Below are positions 29,318 to 38,057 of a stretch of 64,000 nucleotides of DNA, in pieces. Position 1 is the stretch's first letter. Each line of letters opens with the position of its first letter. The position numbers and the translations under genes are program-made. Source of the DNA: Phaeobacter sp. G2. GTDB taxonomy: Bacteria; Pseudomonadota; Alphaproteobacteria; Rhodobacterales; Rhodobacteraceae. The notes beneath the pieces were generated by a model. The model searched no databases. It was not told where the DNA came from and worked only from the letters and a program-made list of their open reading frames with translations. The stretch is taken from contig CP104100.1 in assembly GCA_025163595.1 (NCBI GenBank), positions 2,418,001-2,482,000 on the forward strand, written 5' to 3'.

Positions 29318-31969
29318 ATGGCGACGCTGAACGACATCCGCTCCACCTTTCTGAACTACTTTGCCAAACAGGGGCATGAGATCGTCGCCTCCAGCCCACT
29401 GGTGCCGCGCAATGATCCAACCCTGATGTTTGTGAACTCAGGCATGGTGCAGTTCAAGAACCTGTTTACCGGGGTTGAGACCCGCGATTACCAACGCGCA
29501 ACGACCTCGCAGAAATGCGTCCGTGCCGGCGGTAAGCACAATGATCTCGACAATGTCGGATACACTGCGCGTCACCACACCTTTTTTGAAATGCTGGGGA
29601 ACTTCTCCTTTGGCGACTATTTCAAGGAAGAGGCGATCCCCTTTGCCTGGGAGCTAATCACCAAGGAATTTGGCATCGACAAGAACCGTCTGTTGACGAC
29701 TGTTTATCACACTGATGACGAAGCCTTTGCGATCTGGAAAAAGCTGGGGGTGCCAGAGGATCGCATTATCCGCATCGATACTGCGGATAACTTTTGGCAG
29801 ATGGGGCCCACCGGTCCCTGCGGCCCCTGCACCGAGATCTTTTATGACCATGGCGACCATATTTGGGGTGGCCCTCCCGGTTCCGCCGATGAAGATGGCG
29901 ACCGGTTCATCGAGATCTGGAACGTGGTTTTCATGCAGAACGAAAAGTTCGAAGACGGTTCGATGACACCGCTGGACATGCAGTCGATTGACACCGGCAT
30001 GGGGCTGGAACGTATTGGTGCGCTGCTGCAGGGCAGTCACGACAACTACGATACCGACCTGTTCAAATCCCTGATCGAGGCCTCGGCGGATGTCACCAAT
30101 TCCGACCCTTACGGCGATCAGAACGTGCATCACCGGGTGATTGCCGACCACCTGCGCTCGACCTCTTTCCTGATGGCCGATGGGGTGATGCCCTCCAATG
30201 TTGGCCGTGGCTTTGTGCTGCGCCGCATTATGCGCCGCGCCATGCGTCACGCGCATCTTCTGGGCGCCAAGGATCCGGTAATGCACCGGCTGGTGCCAGC
30301 GCTGGTGCAGCAGATGGGCGCCGCCTACCCAGAACTGGGCCAGGCTCAGTCGATGATCGAAGAAACGCTGCAGCAGGAAGAAACCCGCTTTAAGCAAACG
30401 CTGGAGCGTGGCCTTAAGCTGCTGGATGATGAGGTTGCCGAACTGGAAGACGAAGCGCCGCTGCCGGGTGCCACCGCCTTCAAACTTTATGATACCTATG
30501 GCTTCCCGCTGGATCTGACCCAGGATGCCCTGCGTGAAAAGGGCCGCGAGGTCGACACCGACGGCTTTGACAGCGCCATGGCGGAGCAAAAAGCCAAGGC
30601 ACGTGCGGCCTGGTCTGGCTCCGGCGACAGTGCCGACAGCACCATCTGGTTTGATATCGCCGACAAACACGGCGACACGGATTTCCTTGGCTATGACACC
30701 GAGGAGGCCGAGGGACAGGTTGTTGCCTTGGTCAAGGATGGCAGCGAGGTCAGCGAGGCCGGGCAGGGCGACAGCGTGCAGTTGGTTCTGAACCAGACGC
30801 CGTTCTATGCTGAATCTGGTGGTCAGGTTGGCGATAGCGGTGACATCCGCGTCGACGGCGGGGTTATCCGTGTTTCGGATACCAAGAAATCTGCCGGTGT
30901 CTTTATTCATATGGGCGAAGTGGTTGAGGGGCTGGTCACGGTCGGCGCCCCGGCGCAGTTGCGGGTTGATCCCACACGGCGCGCTGCCATTCGTGCCAAC
31001 CATTCGGCCACCCACCTGCTACACGAGGCCCTGCGCGAAGCGCTTGGCGATCACGTGGCGCAGCGTGGCTCGTTGAATGCGGATGATCGGTTGCGGTTTG
31101 ACTTTAGCCACAGCAAGGCGCTGAGCGAGGCCGAGCTGAGCAAGGTTGCAGCGGATGTGAATAGCTATATTCGTCAGAACACCCCTGTTGAAACCCGCAT
31201 CATGACACCAGATGACGCGCGTGCCCTGGGGGCGCAGGCCTTGTTTGGCGAAAAATACGGCGATGAAGTCCGGGTTGTTTCCATGGGGCGCGCGGATACC
31301 GGCAAGGGCAACGACGGTGAGACCTATTCGATCGAGCTCTGTGGCGGCACCCATGTGCGCCAGACTGGCGACATTGGCACCTTTGTTATCCTTGGTGATA
31401 GTGCCTCATCCGCTGGGGTGCGCCGTATCGAGGCCTTGACCGGGGCTGCGGCTTTTGACCATCTGCAGCGCACGGCGGGCCAGATGGCTGAGATCGCCGG
31501 CACGCTGAAGGCACAACCGGCTGAGGTGATGGATCGTTTGAAATCCATGATGGATGAACGCAAATCGCTGCAAAATGAGATCTCTAATCTGAAACAGCAA
31601 ATCGCCATGGGCGGTGGTGCTGGTGGCGGTGCCGAAACCAAAGATATTGGCGGCAAGACTTTCCTGGCCCAGGCTCTGCAAGGGGTCTCTGGCAAGGATC
31701 TGCGCGGCTTGATCGACGCCCATAAGCAAAGCATTGGCTCGGGTGTGATCTTGCTGATCGCCGAAGAGGGCGGCAAGGTAGCAGTTGCTGCGGGGGTTAC
31801 GGACGATCTGACCGGCGATGTTTCGGCCGTGGATGTCTTGCGCGCTGCAGTTCCAGCTGTTGGCGGCAAAGGCGGCGGTGGCCGTGCGGACATGGCCCAG
31901 GGCGGTGGCAAGGATTTTGCCGGGGCAGATGAGGCAATTGCCGCAGCCGAGGCCTTTTTGGCAAGCTGA
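29318..31969 (+). CDS. alaS: Alanyl-tRNA synthetase
   Basis: Class II synthetase that charges tRNA-Ala, 883 residues. The N-terminal catalytic core begins [21 protein letters not shown] with motif 1, then motif 2 ([20 protein letters not shown]). The editing domain has the zinc-binding [11 protein letters not shown] and a later [11 protein letters not shown]. The C-terminal oligomerisation and C-Ala domains follow a glycine-rich linker ([12 protein letters not shown]). I start at ATG 29318, since the eight in-frame residues upstream are not conserved. A terminator follows 41 bp after the stop. Confidence 0.98.
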   Translation: MATLNDIRSTFLNYFAKQGHEIVASSPLVPRNDPTLMFVNSGMVQFKNLFTGVETRDYQRATTSQKCVRAGGKHNDLDNVGYTARHHTFFEMLGNFSFGDYFKEEAIPFAWELITKEFGIDKNRLLTTVYHTDDEAFAIWKKLGVPEDRIIRIDTADNFWQMGPTGPCGPCTEIFYDHGDHIWGGPPGSADEDGDRFIEIWNVVFMQNEKFEDGSMTPLDMQSIDTGMGLERIGALLQGSHDNYDTDLFKSLIEASADVTNSDPYGDQNVHHRVIADHLRSTSFLMADGVMPSNVGRGFVLRRIMRRAMRHAHLLGAKDPVMHRLVPALVQQMGAAYPELGQAQSMIEETLQQEETRFKQTLERGLKLLDDEVAELEDEAPLPGATAFKLYDTYGFPLDLTQDALREKGREVDTDGFDSAMAEQKAKARAAWSGSGDSADSTIWFDIADKHGDTDFLGYDTEEAEGQVVALVKDGSEVSEAGQGDSVQLVLNQTPFYAESGGQVGDSGDIRVDGGVIRVSDTKKSAGVFIHMGEVVEGLVTVGAPAQLRVDPTRRAAIRANHSATHLLHEALREALGDHVAQRGSLNADDRLRFDFSHSKALSEAELSKVAADVNSYIRQNTPVETRIMTPDDARALGAQALFGEKYGDEVRVVSMGRADTGKGNDGETYSIELCGGTHVRQTGDIGTFVILGDSASSAGVRRIEALTGAAAFDHLQRTAGQMAEIAGTLKAQPAEVMDRLKSMMDERKSLQNEISNLKQQIAMGGGAGGGAETKDIGGKTFLAQALQGVSGKDLRGLIDAHKQSIGSGVILLIAEEGGKVAVAAGVTDDLTGDVSAVDVLRAAVPAVGGKGGGGRADMAQGGGKDFAGADEAIAAAEAFLAS

Positions 31970-32010
31970 TCCGTCATTGCGGGCAAGGCGCCTGCACACC
32001 ACACAGCAAG

Positions 32011-32046
32011 AAACGCCCGCAGTCATCTGACTGGCGGGCGTTTTTG
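32011..32046 (+). terminator. Terminator of alaS
   Basis: AAACGCCCGC (32011-32020) pairs with GCGGGCGTTT, with an inner AGTC/GACT extension, followed by a T run. Confidence 0.85.
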
Positions 32047-32138
32047 TTAAATTGGACCATGTGGTCAAAAAACTGATCGACGCGGCGAAGCAATTGCCTA
32101 TGCTGGGCCAAAGCCAGGCAGATTACCGGAGGTTCCCC

Positions 32139-32426
32139 ATGCCCGCACTTTGGATTGCTCATGTCACCGTCACCGACGAAGAGGCCTATGGCAAATATGC
32201 CAAATTGGCAGGCCCAGCCATCGCCAAGGCCGGCGGGGAATTCATCGCCCGCGGCGGTCGCTTTGTGCAGCTCGAAGGCAAGGAGCGCCCCCGCAATGTG
32301 GTTGCGACATTCCCCAGCGTAGAGGCGGCGGTGGAGTGCTATCACAGCCCCGAGTACCAAGAGGCGCTGAGCCATGCCCGTGACGCCTCTGAGCGCGAGC
32401 TGATGGTGGTGGAAACCAGCGCCTGA
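32139..32426 (+). CDS. DUF1330 domain protein
   Basis: Small protein of 95 residues of the DUF1330 family, a ferredoxin-like (dimeric alpha/beta-barrel) fold of unknown function. Recognisable are MPALWIAHVTVTDEEAYGKYAKLA, GGEFIARGGRF and the final ECYHSPEYQEALSHARDASERELMVVE. GGAGG lies seven bases before the ATG at 32139, which decides the start; 29 in-frame residues upstream overlap the alaS terminator region. It is a single-gene unit ending at a strong terminator. Confidence 0.9.
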   Translation: MPALWIAHVTVTDEEAYGKYAKLAGPAIAKAGGEFIARGGRFVQLEGKERPRNVVATFPSVEAAVECYHSPEYQEALSHARDASERELMVVETSA

Positions 32427-32454
32427 AGGCGAATAAATGTCAAGCAGAGCACAG

Positions 32455-32483
32455 GGGCATCCATTTTGGGTGCCCTTTTTTTT
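32455..32483 (+). terminator. Terminator of the DUF1330 gene
   Basis: GGGCATCC (32455-32462) pairs with GGGTGCCC (32468-32475) with one G-U, followed by eight T. Confidence 0.85.
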
Positions 32484-32514
32484 GGCGATACTCTTTGCTG
32501 CGAAGGCATCGTTT

Positions 32515-32551
32515 AAAACAGAAAGAGGCGCCCAAAGGCGCCCCTGTTTTT
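32515..32551. terminator. Terminator of typA (bidirectional shape)
   Basis: Two GGCGCC palindromes (32527-32532 and 32537-32542) form a compact stem around CAAA. The flanks AAAACAG and CTGTTTTT can also pair. It lies 22 bp beyond the typA stop. Confidence 0.65.
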
Positions 32552-32572
32552 GCTCTGTAGGTCTGTAAGGCT

Positions 32573-34390
32573 TTAGCCGTTACGGGCCATCCGTTTACGC
32601 TCATGCGGGTCAAGATAGCGCTTGCGCAGACGGATCGAGTTAGGCGTGACCTCTACCAGTTCGTCATCGTTGATATAGGCAATGGCCTCTTCCAGCGACA
32701 GCGTGATCGGCGTGGTCAGGCGGACGGCTTCGTCGGTACCCGAGGCCCGCACGTTGGTCAGCTTTTTGCCTTTCAGCGGGTTCACTTCCAGATCGTTTTC
32801 ACGGGAATGCTCACCGATGATCATGCCCTGATAGATGTCCACCTGCGAGCCGATGAACATTTTGCCACGATCTTCCAGGTTCCACAGCGCATAGGCCACG
32901 GATTGGCCGCTTTCCATTGACAGCAGCACACCGGCACGACGGCCAGGGATAGAGCCCTTGTGCGGAGCCCAGCCGTGGAACACGCGGTTCAACACGCCCG
33001 TGCCACGGGTATCGGTCAGGAATTCGCCGTGATAGCCGATCAGGCCCCGCGACGGCACATGGGCGATGATGCGGGTCTTGCCGGCACCGGCTGGCTTCAT
33101 CTCGACCAGCTCACCTTTGCGTGCGCCAGTGATTTTTTCAATCACCGCACCAGAGTATTCGTCATCAACGTCGATGGTGGCTTCTTCGATTGGCTCCATG
33201 CGGACGCCGTCGACTTCTTTCATCAGAACCTGAGGACGCGAGATCGACAGTTCAAAGCCTTCACGGCGCATGTTTTCGATCAGAACGCCCATTTGAAGTT
33301 CGCCACGGCCGGCAACTTCAAAGGCATCACCACCAGGGGTGTCGGTGATCTTGATCGCGACATTGCCTTCGGCTTCTTTCATCAGGCGGTCACGGATAAC
33401 CCGCGACTGCACCTTTTTGCCGTCACGACCGGCCAGCGGGCTGTCGTTGATGCCAAAGGTCACGGTGATGGTTGGAGGATCGATAGGCTGGGCATCCAGC
33501 GCCTCATCCACGGCAAGGGCGCAGATGGTATCGGCCACGGTGGCCTTGGTCATACCTGCAAGCGAGACGATATCGCCGGCTTGGGCTTCTTCGATGTCCT
33601 GCTGCGCCAGACCACGGAAGGCCTGAATTTTGGTGACGCGGAACTGTTCGATCTTTTGGCCAATACGGGACAGGGCCTGCACGGTGGCGCCAACCTTCAG
33701 GGTGCCGCTTTCGACGCGACCTGTCAGCAGGCGGCCAACAAAGGGGTCAGAGCCCAGGGTGGTGGCCAGCATGCGGAAATCTTCGCCTTGGCGTTTGATC
33801 TGCTTGGGCTCGGGCACGTGGTTGACGATCAGGTTGTACAGCGCGTGCAGATCCTTGCGGGGACCGTCGAGCTCTGCATCGGCCCAGCCATTGCGGCCAG
33901 AGGCATACATATGGGGAAAGTCCAGCTGATCTTCGGTTGCATCCAGGGAGGCAAAGAGATCGAAGCATTCGTCCAGCGCGCGATCGGGCTCGGCGTCGGG
34001 TTTGTCGACTTTGTTCAGCACCACGATGGGGCGCAGGCCCAGAGCCAGGGCCTTGGAGGTCACAAACTTGGTCTGCGGCATGGGGCCTTCGGCGGCATCC
34101 ACCAGCAGCACAACACCGTCCACCATGGACAGGATCCGCTCAACTTCACCGCCAAAATCGGCGTGACCGGGGGTATCAACGATGTTGATACGGGTGCCAT
34201 TCCACTCCACCGAAGTGGGTTTTGCAAAAATGGTAATGCCCCGCTCGCGTTCCAGGTCGTTACTGTCCATGGCACGTTCTGCCACAGCCTGGTTTTCGCG
34301 GAAGGCGCCGGATTGTTTCAGAAGCTCATCAACCAGGGTCGTTTTACCGTGGTCCACGTGAGCAATGATCGCAATGTTGCGCATGTCCAT
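32573..34390 (-). CDS. typA: Ribosome-associated GTPase TypA/BipA
   Basis: Translational GTPase related to EF-G, involved in ribosome assembly and stress adaptation; about 605 residues. G1 is AHVDHGKTT, followed by RGITIFAK (G2), [14 protein letters not shown] (G3) and NKVDKPDA (G4). The C-terminal domain region [22 protein letters not shown] is typical of TypA and separates it from EF-G and LepA. I use the ATG at 34390 (MDMRNIA), with AAGG eight bases upstream; the 25 in-frame residues further upstream are not conserved. Confidence 0.96.
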   Translation of the reverse strand: MDMRNIAIIAHVDHGKTTLVDELLKQSGAFRENQAVAERAMDSNDLERERGITIFAKPTSVEWNGTRINIVDTPGHADFGGEVERILSMVDGVVLLVDAAEGPMPQTKFVTSKALALGLRPIVVLNKVDKPDAEPDRALDECFDLFASLDATEDQLDFPHMYASGRNGWADAELDGPRKDLHALYNLIVNHVPEPKQIKRQGEDFRMLATTLGSDPFVGRLLTGRVESGTLKVGATVQALSRIGQKIEQFRVTKIQAFRGLAQQDIEEAQAGDIVSLAGMTKATVADTICALAVDEALDAQPIDPPTITVTFGINDSPLAGRDGKKVQSRVIRDRLMKEAEGNVAIKITDTPGGDAFEVAGRGELQMGVLIENMRREGFELSISRPQVLMKEVDGVRMEPIEEATIDVDDEYSGAVIEKITGARKGELVEMKPAGAGKTRIIAHVPSRGLIGYHGEFLTDTRGTGVLNRVFHGWAPHKGSIPGRRAGVLLSMESGQSVAYALWNLEDRGKMFIGSQVDIYQGMIIGEHSRENDLEVNPLKGKKLTNVRASGTDEAVRLTTPITLSLEEAIAYINDDELVEVTPNSIRLRKRYLDPHERKRMARNG

Positions 34391-34591
34391 GACGTCAGCC
34401 TTTGTAAGGAAGTTGCGCCGCCCATAGCCCGATCCCACGCCAAAGGCCAGCAAAAATACGTCCAATCCGGCCTGTGAGGCGAAACCTGCAACAATACTGC
34501 GTATTTGATTGCCAATTATTCCAGTTCTTCAGGGCAAAGGCTCAGCCGTTGGTATGTGGGGCTGGGCGCGGGCCCTGCTCAACCGCTTTGC

Positions 34592-34927
34592 TTAGTGGCC
34601 GGAAGAGGCGGAAAAGAGATGAATGACCAGCACTCCGGCGAGGATCAGGCCAATGCCAATGATGGCAGGTAAATCCAGGCGCTGCCCAAACATGATCAAT
34701 CCGATAAAGGCAATCAGCACGATGCCAAGCCCAGCCCAGATGGCATAGACCAGGCCCACGGGCATGTATTTCAACGTCAGCCCCAACATGAAGAAGGAAA
34801 ACCCATAGGCAACAATCACCAGTAGGGATGGTCCAAGGCGACTGAATTGCTGGCTTGCCTGCAGTGCGGAGGTGCCAATGGTTTCAGCCAAGATGGCCAG
34901 GACAAGATAGAGGTAATGTATGGGCAT
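34592..34927 (-). CDS. Small multidrug resistance (SMR) transporter
   Basis: Four-helix inner-membrane protein of 111 residues of the EmrE/QacE/SugE family. The essential membrane Glu is Glu15 in LAILAETIGTSAL; the motifs SFFMLGLTLKYMPVGLVYAIWAGLGIV and LDLPAIIGIGLILAGV are typical. It exports cationic drugs, or guanidinium if it is of the SugE type; EmrE/QacE-like residues (MPVGLVYAIWAGLG) favour the former. The start at 34927 follows GAGGATCC. The open frame continues 300 bases upstream but overlaps a candidate SRP RNA and has no coding look. Confidence 0.92.
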   Translation of the reverse strand: MPIHYLYLVLAILAETIGTSALQASQQFSRLGPSLLVIVAYGFSFFMLGLTLKYMPVGLVYAIWAGLGIVLIAFIGLIMFGQRLDLPAIIGIGLILAGVLVIHLFSASSGH

Positions 34928-35098
34928 GTCCGGATCCTCATTCGCTTTGGACTTTGGGGCGCTTCCTCGGCCATATCCCAAGGCTTGGACCTGTGACAGT
35001 CTGGAAACGGCAGCGCGCGACATTTTTGTCGGGGGGCCAGAAGGTCGGATCACAAGGCAAGGGGGCGCCGTTGCGCCAGCAGACACTGACGTCAGACG

Positions 35099-35195
35099 AA
35101 ACACACCGTTGACCAAGTCCCAGTACAGTGTTTTCCGGTCAGGTCTGGTTGCAAACAGCCCGCACTGGCCCATCAGGGGCAGTCCGGGCTGTTCC
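35099..35195 (+). ncRNA. ffs: Candidate small SRP RNA (4.5S)
   Basis: A 97-base segment in the 353-bp spacer between the SMR and HD genes folds as one long hairpin, like bacterial small SRP RNA. Helices from outside in are AACA/TGTT, CCG/CGG, GAC/GTC, GTCCC/GGGGC and CAGTG/CACTG. The apical part TGTTTTCCGGTCAGGTC followed by ACAGCC matches the conserved Ffh-binding region (E. coli TGTTTACCAGGTCAGGTC and GCAGCC). The tetraloop region differs (TGGTTGCA against CGGAAGGA). No T-rich terminator is obvious. The remaining spacer holds a GC-rich GGCGC/GCGCC hairpin and nothing else I can name. Confidence 0.62.
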
Positions 35196-35280
35196 TGTCC
35201 CATGTGCGGGTCTCGTGGCGAGGTCACGGGTTTCGCCGCAGGCAGGCATGATGTTAACCTCAGCCGCCCAGGGTAAGTGT

Positions 35281-36450
35281 CTATATCCGCTGGTTTTCCT
35301 CAAACCAGGGGGAGATACGGTCACGCACATAGGTCCACACCTGTGGCGCGCCACGGGTGACTTTGACCCCAACGCGGGATTCGACCTGTTGCAGGCTGAC
35401 ATCGTACTCCAGCCAGCTGCCACCACCGTTGAGAAGGTTCAGCAAAACCGGCTGCACCCGGTCGATGGCCTTGGCATAGACAGCATCGGCGCTTGTGGCG
35501 GCTTCAAATTCATCCCAGAGCGCCCGGAACTCGGTAGCCTGCGGCGCGGGCAGCAGGCCAAACAGACGATCGGCAGCCTGCTGTTCTTCAGCTTCCTGTG
35601 CGGCCTGTGCCTGGGCCGATATCGCGCCGTGAATAGGGGTGTCGCCAGCGTCTACTTCAACAATATCATGCAGCAGCAACATTTTGATAACACGGGATAT
35701 ATCTATGTCGGTGGCGGCGTGTTCCCCCAAAATCCAACCATAGAGCATGATATGCCAGCTGTGTTCAGCTGAGTTTTCCGGCCGTGACCCATCGCCAATC
35801 CAGGTGGCGCGCAAGATGGATTTCAGCGCGTCGGCCTCGTTGAGGAAGGGAAGCCGCTGGGTCAGAGCGCTGACATCTTGGCTGGTGGGCTCGCCAAGCA
35901 GGGAGAGGGCATGATGATAGGCCTGCGGGAAACTCTGTTCCAGGGCGGCAGCGCGACCACCATGTAGATTGCCCCGGACCACATCAATATGATCCGGCAG
36001 AGGTGCAGCACCGTAAAGGGTCTGAAAAATCGGCTGGCAGTGGTCCAGATGTTTGGCAAAGCGCGCGTCTGGCGATTCGGCCTGCTCGAATTCCTGCCAA
36101 AGGTGGTGCAGCGTGGTGCCTTGATCGCGGGGCAGCAGCCCAAACAGCCGGGTTGCAGCAGCCTGTTCTGCTTGTGCCACGGCCTGCCAATTCACATCGT
36201 CGCTAATGGGGTGATCTCCGGCGTCGATTTCCACCAGATCATGCAGCAAAAGCATTTGAATGACGCGGGTGATCGAGACCTCCGGCGCGGCAAAGGGCGC
36301 CAGCACCAAGGCATAAAGCGCCAAATGCCAGCTGTGTTCGGCAGAGTTTTCACGCCGCGAGCAGTCCAGGATCAGGTTTTGGCGCTCAATCCCGCGCAGT
36401 CTGTCTGCTTCCAGCAAAAAGGCAAATTGTGCCTGAATGCGTTGTTTCAT
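35281..36450 (-). CDS. Tandem HD-domain phosphohydrolase
   Basis: Protein of 389 residues made of two consecutive HD domains, each like the YfbR/5'-deoxynucleotidase type. The first has ENSAEHSWH (His39, His42) and LLLHDLVEIDAGDHP (His70, Asp71). The second has ENSAEHSWH (His230, His233) and LLLHDIVEVDAGDTP (His261, Asp262). Both keep all metal ligands, so both should be active. They likely dephosphorylate nucleotides with a divalent metal; the substrate is unknown. Its start overlaps the stop of the small upstream gene by 4 bp, and that gene is coupled to a hydrolase gene, giving a three-gene operon. Confidence 0.88.
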   Translation of the reverse strand: MKQRIQAQFAFLLEADRLRGIERQNLILDCSRRENSAEHSWHLALYALVLAPFAAPEVSITRVIQMLLLHDLVEIDAGDHPISDDVNWQAVAQAEQAAATRLFGLLPRDQGTTLHHLWQEFEQAESPDARFAKHLDHCQPIFQTLYGAAPLPDHIDVVRGNLHGGRAAALEQSFPQAYHHALSLLGEPTSQDVSALTQRLPFLNEADALKSILRATWIGDGSRPENSAEHSWHIMLYGWILGEHAATDIDISRVIKMLLLHDIVEVDAGDTPIHGAISAQAQAAQEAEEQQAADRLFGLLPAPQATEFRALWDEFEAATSADAVYAKAIDRVQPVLLNLLNGGGSWLEYDVSLQQVESRVGVKVTRGAPQVWTYVRDRISPWFEENQRI

Positions 36451-36689
36451 TGTTGGACTTTCGCTTCCAGATCCCGTTGCACCTGGGCCAGTTTGCCAGA
36501 GATGAAATCACGCGCTTTGCGTTCGGCAAGACGCACTCGAATTTCAGTCAAAAAGGCTTCTTCCAGGGATTGAGAGGCTGCCCCAAGCACTTGGGCAACC
36601 TCCATATAAAACCGATCCTCGTCGATGGCTTCCTGAACTTTGAGCGTATCGATTGCCAGTTTTTCAGCCAGCTTTTCGATGGTGCTCAT
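36447..36689 (-). CDS. Small conserved hypothetical protein
   Basis: Helical, charged protein of 80 residues (MSTIEKLAEKLAIDTLKVQEAIDEDRFYMEV...) with no membrane segment or cysteine. I know of no function; it has the look of a small Rhodobacterales-specific family, and heptad-like spacing of Leu and Val hints at a coiled coil. It sits between an alpha/beta hydrolase gene (stop/start overlap TAATG at 36691-36687) and the tandem-HD gene (4-bp overlap), so it is translated together with both. Confidence 0.75.
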   Translation of the reverse strand: MSTIEKLAEKLAIDTLKVQEAIDEDRFYMEVAQVLGAASQSLEEAFLTEIRVRLAERKARDFISGKLAQVQRDLEAKVQQ

Positions 36690-37342
36690 TAGCGGGTGTT
36701 CTCCGTCAGGCGACGCTTCACATAATCCGTGGTGTGTCCCATCAGGGTGTCCATGTGCTCCCCCTGGAAGAAGTGGTCAGCGCCCTCAACTTCGGTATGG
36801 GTGACAGTGATGCCTTTTTGCTCGTGCAGTTTGTTCACCAGATTGACGGTATCCGCAGGGGGTGCCACCCGATCAGAGGTGCCGTTGATGATCAACCCAG
36901 AGGAGGGGCAGGGCGCCAGGAAGGAGAAATCATACATATTGGCGGGCGGAGCGACCGAGATAAAACCGGTGATTTCCGGGCGGCGCATCAACAGCTGCAT
37001 GCCGATCCAGGCACCAAACGAGAACCCAGCAACCCAGCAATGCTTGGAGTTGTTGTTCATCGACTGCAGGTAATCCAGCGCCGATGCCGCATCCGACAGC
37101 TCACCAATACCCTGATCATATTCGCCCTGCGAGCGGCCCACACCACGGAAATTAAACCGCAAAACGGTAAAACCCATGTTGTAGAATGCATAGTGCAGAT
37201 TGTAGACGACCTTGTTGTTCATCGTACCGCCAAACTGGGGGTGCGGGTGCAGAACAATTGCAATGGGGGCGTCTTTTTCTTTTTGCGGGTGATAGCGGCC
37301 TTCCAGGCGGCCTTCGGGTCCGGGGAAAATGACCTCAGGCAT
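36689..37342 (-). CDS. Alpha/beta hydrolase
   Basis: Serine hydrolase of 217 residues. The oxyanion and nucleophile regions are clear: VLHPHPQFGGTMNNKVVYNL, FRGVGRSQGEYDQG, then the nucleophile elbow AGFSFGAWIG; the acid and base fall in LIINGTSDRVAPP and GADHFFQGEH. This subgroup, with HPHPQFGGTMNNK, is widespread in proteobacteria and has no settled substrate. It is the first gene of a coupled three-gene operon and is divergent from iscR, so the iron-linked palindrome at 37414 lies in its upstream region too. Confidence 0.88.
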   Translation of the reverse strand: MPEVIFPGPEGRLEGRYHPQKEKDAPIAIVLHPHPQFGGTMNNKVVYNLHYAFYNMGFTVLRFNFRGVGRSQGEYDQGIGELSDAASALDYLQSMNNNSKHCWVAGFSFGAWIGMQLLMRRPEITGFISVAPPANMYDFSFLAPCPSSGLIINGTSDRVAPPADTVNLVNKLHEQKGITVTHTEVEGADHFFQGEHMDTLMGHTTDYVKRRLTENTR

Positions 37343-37413
37343 GGGTGGGTGGATCCTACTCTTAATTTCTGCAGATGCTGTTCAGGAATACTTGACGAAT
37401 TCCATCAGTCATC

Positions 37414-37428
37414 TTAGAACAATTCTAA
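37414..37428. promoter_or_regulatory. ICE/Irr-type iron box upstream of the iscR-suf operon
   Basis: TTAGAACAATTCTAA is a perfect inverted repeat matching the iron control element TTTAGAA-N3-TTCTAAA bound by Irr in alphaproteobacteria. A TTGACG at 37392 lies 16 bp ahead of it, so the box would overlap the -10 region of an iscR promoter. Confidence 0.7.
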
Positions 37429-37533
37429 TTGCTGGCGCAGGCCATTGCATTGCACCGTCACGCTGAGATACGCACTCGCGCGGTTAAGGTCAATGTTTTC
37501 GCGTCTAAACTGGATGTTTGGAGAGATGGAAAG

Positions 37534-37995
37534 ATGAAGCTTTCTACCAAAGGGCGCTATGCCATGGTCGCGCTTGCTGATATTGCCCTGCAGCCGCAGG
37601 GCGCGCTGGTTGTACTTGGCGATATCTCCAAACGGCAAAACATCTCACTACCCTATCTGGAGCAGCTCTTTGTGAAACTGCGCCGGGCCGAGCTGGTCTC
37701 TTCGGTGCGTGGTCCTGGTGGCGGCTATCGTCTGGCCCGGTCGGCGTCCGAAATTCGGGTGGTCGATATCCTGAGCGCAGTGGATGAAACCGTTGATGCC
37801 ATGCACAAAGGTGCCGGCGCGTCGGGGGCGACAAGTGGCAGTCGGGCGCAATCGCTGACCAACCGTTTATGGGAAAGCCTCAGCGCCCATGTCTATGTGT
37901 TTTTGCACCAGACCAGATTGTCGGACATCATTCAAAATGATCTGGCCCCATGCCCTGCGGTTCCGGGCTTGTTTTCGGTTGTTGACGCAGAATAA
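37534..37995 (+). CDS. iscR: Rrf2-family Fe-S regulator IscR
   Basis: Winged-helix regulator of 153 residues heading the Fe-S assembly operon. The DNA-binding half is typical: MKLSTKGRYAMVALADIA, NISLPYLEQLFVKLR and VRGPGGGYRLARSASEI. The three clustered cysteines of E. coli IscR are absent; only one Cys is seen (LAPCPAV). A single-Cys IscR is known from Rhodobacter sphaeroides, where it still binds a cluster and represses iron-sulfur genes. The ATG at 37534 follows GGAGAG. An ICE/Irr-type box lies about 105 bp upstream, so iron and cluster status may both control the operon. Confidence 0.93.
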   Translation: MKLSTKGRYAMVALADIALQPQGALVVLGDISKRQNISLPYLEQLFVKLRRAELVSSVRGPGGGYRLARSASEIRVVDILSAVDETVDAMHKGAGASGATSGSRAQSLTNRLWESLSAHVYVFLHQTRLSDIIQNDLAPCPAVPGLFSVVDAE

Positions 37996-38057
37996 TCCGG
38001 ACATGAAGAGCGTGAATGCACCAATCCTGTCCCACTTGAACGAGAAAAGATGATTCC

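Noticed and set aside
29654..31015. A 453-codon minus-strand frame opposite alaS
   Set aside because: Antisense shadow of the synthetase; no motifs.
32960..34477. A 505-codon plus-strand frame opposite typA
   Set aside because: Antisense of a clear GTPase gene; His/Gln-rich composition typical of shadows, no ribosome site or homology I can see.
34928..35098. Guanidine (mini-ykkC) riboswitch upstream of the SMR gene
   Set aside because: I looked for paired hairpins with ACGR loops on the minus strand and did not find them.
34928..35227. N-terminal extension of the SMR transporter to 211 residues
   Set aside because: The SMR family is about 110 residues, the first helix starts at the ATG at 34927 with a ribosome site, and the extension overlaps a candidate structured RNA.
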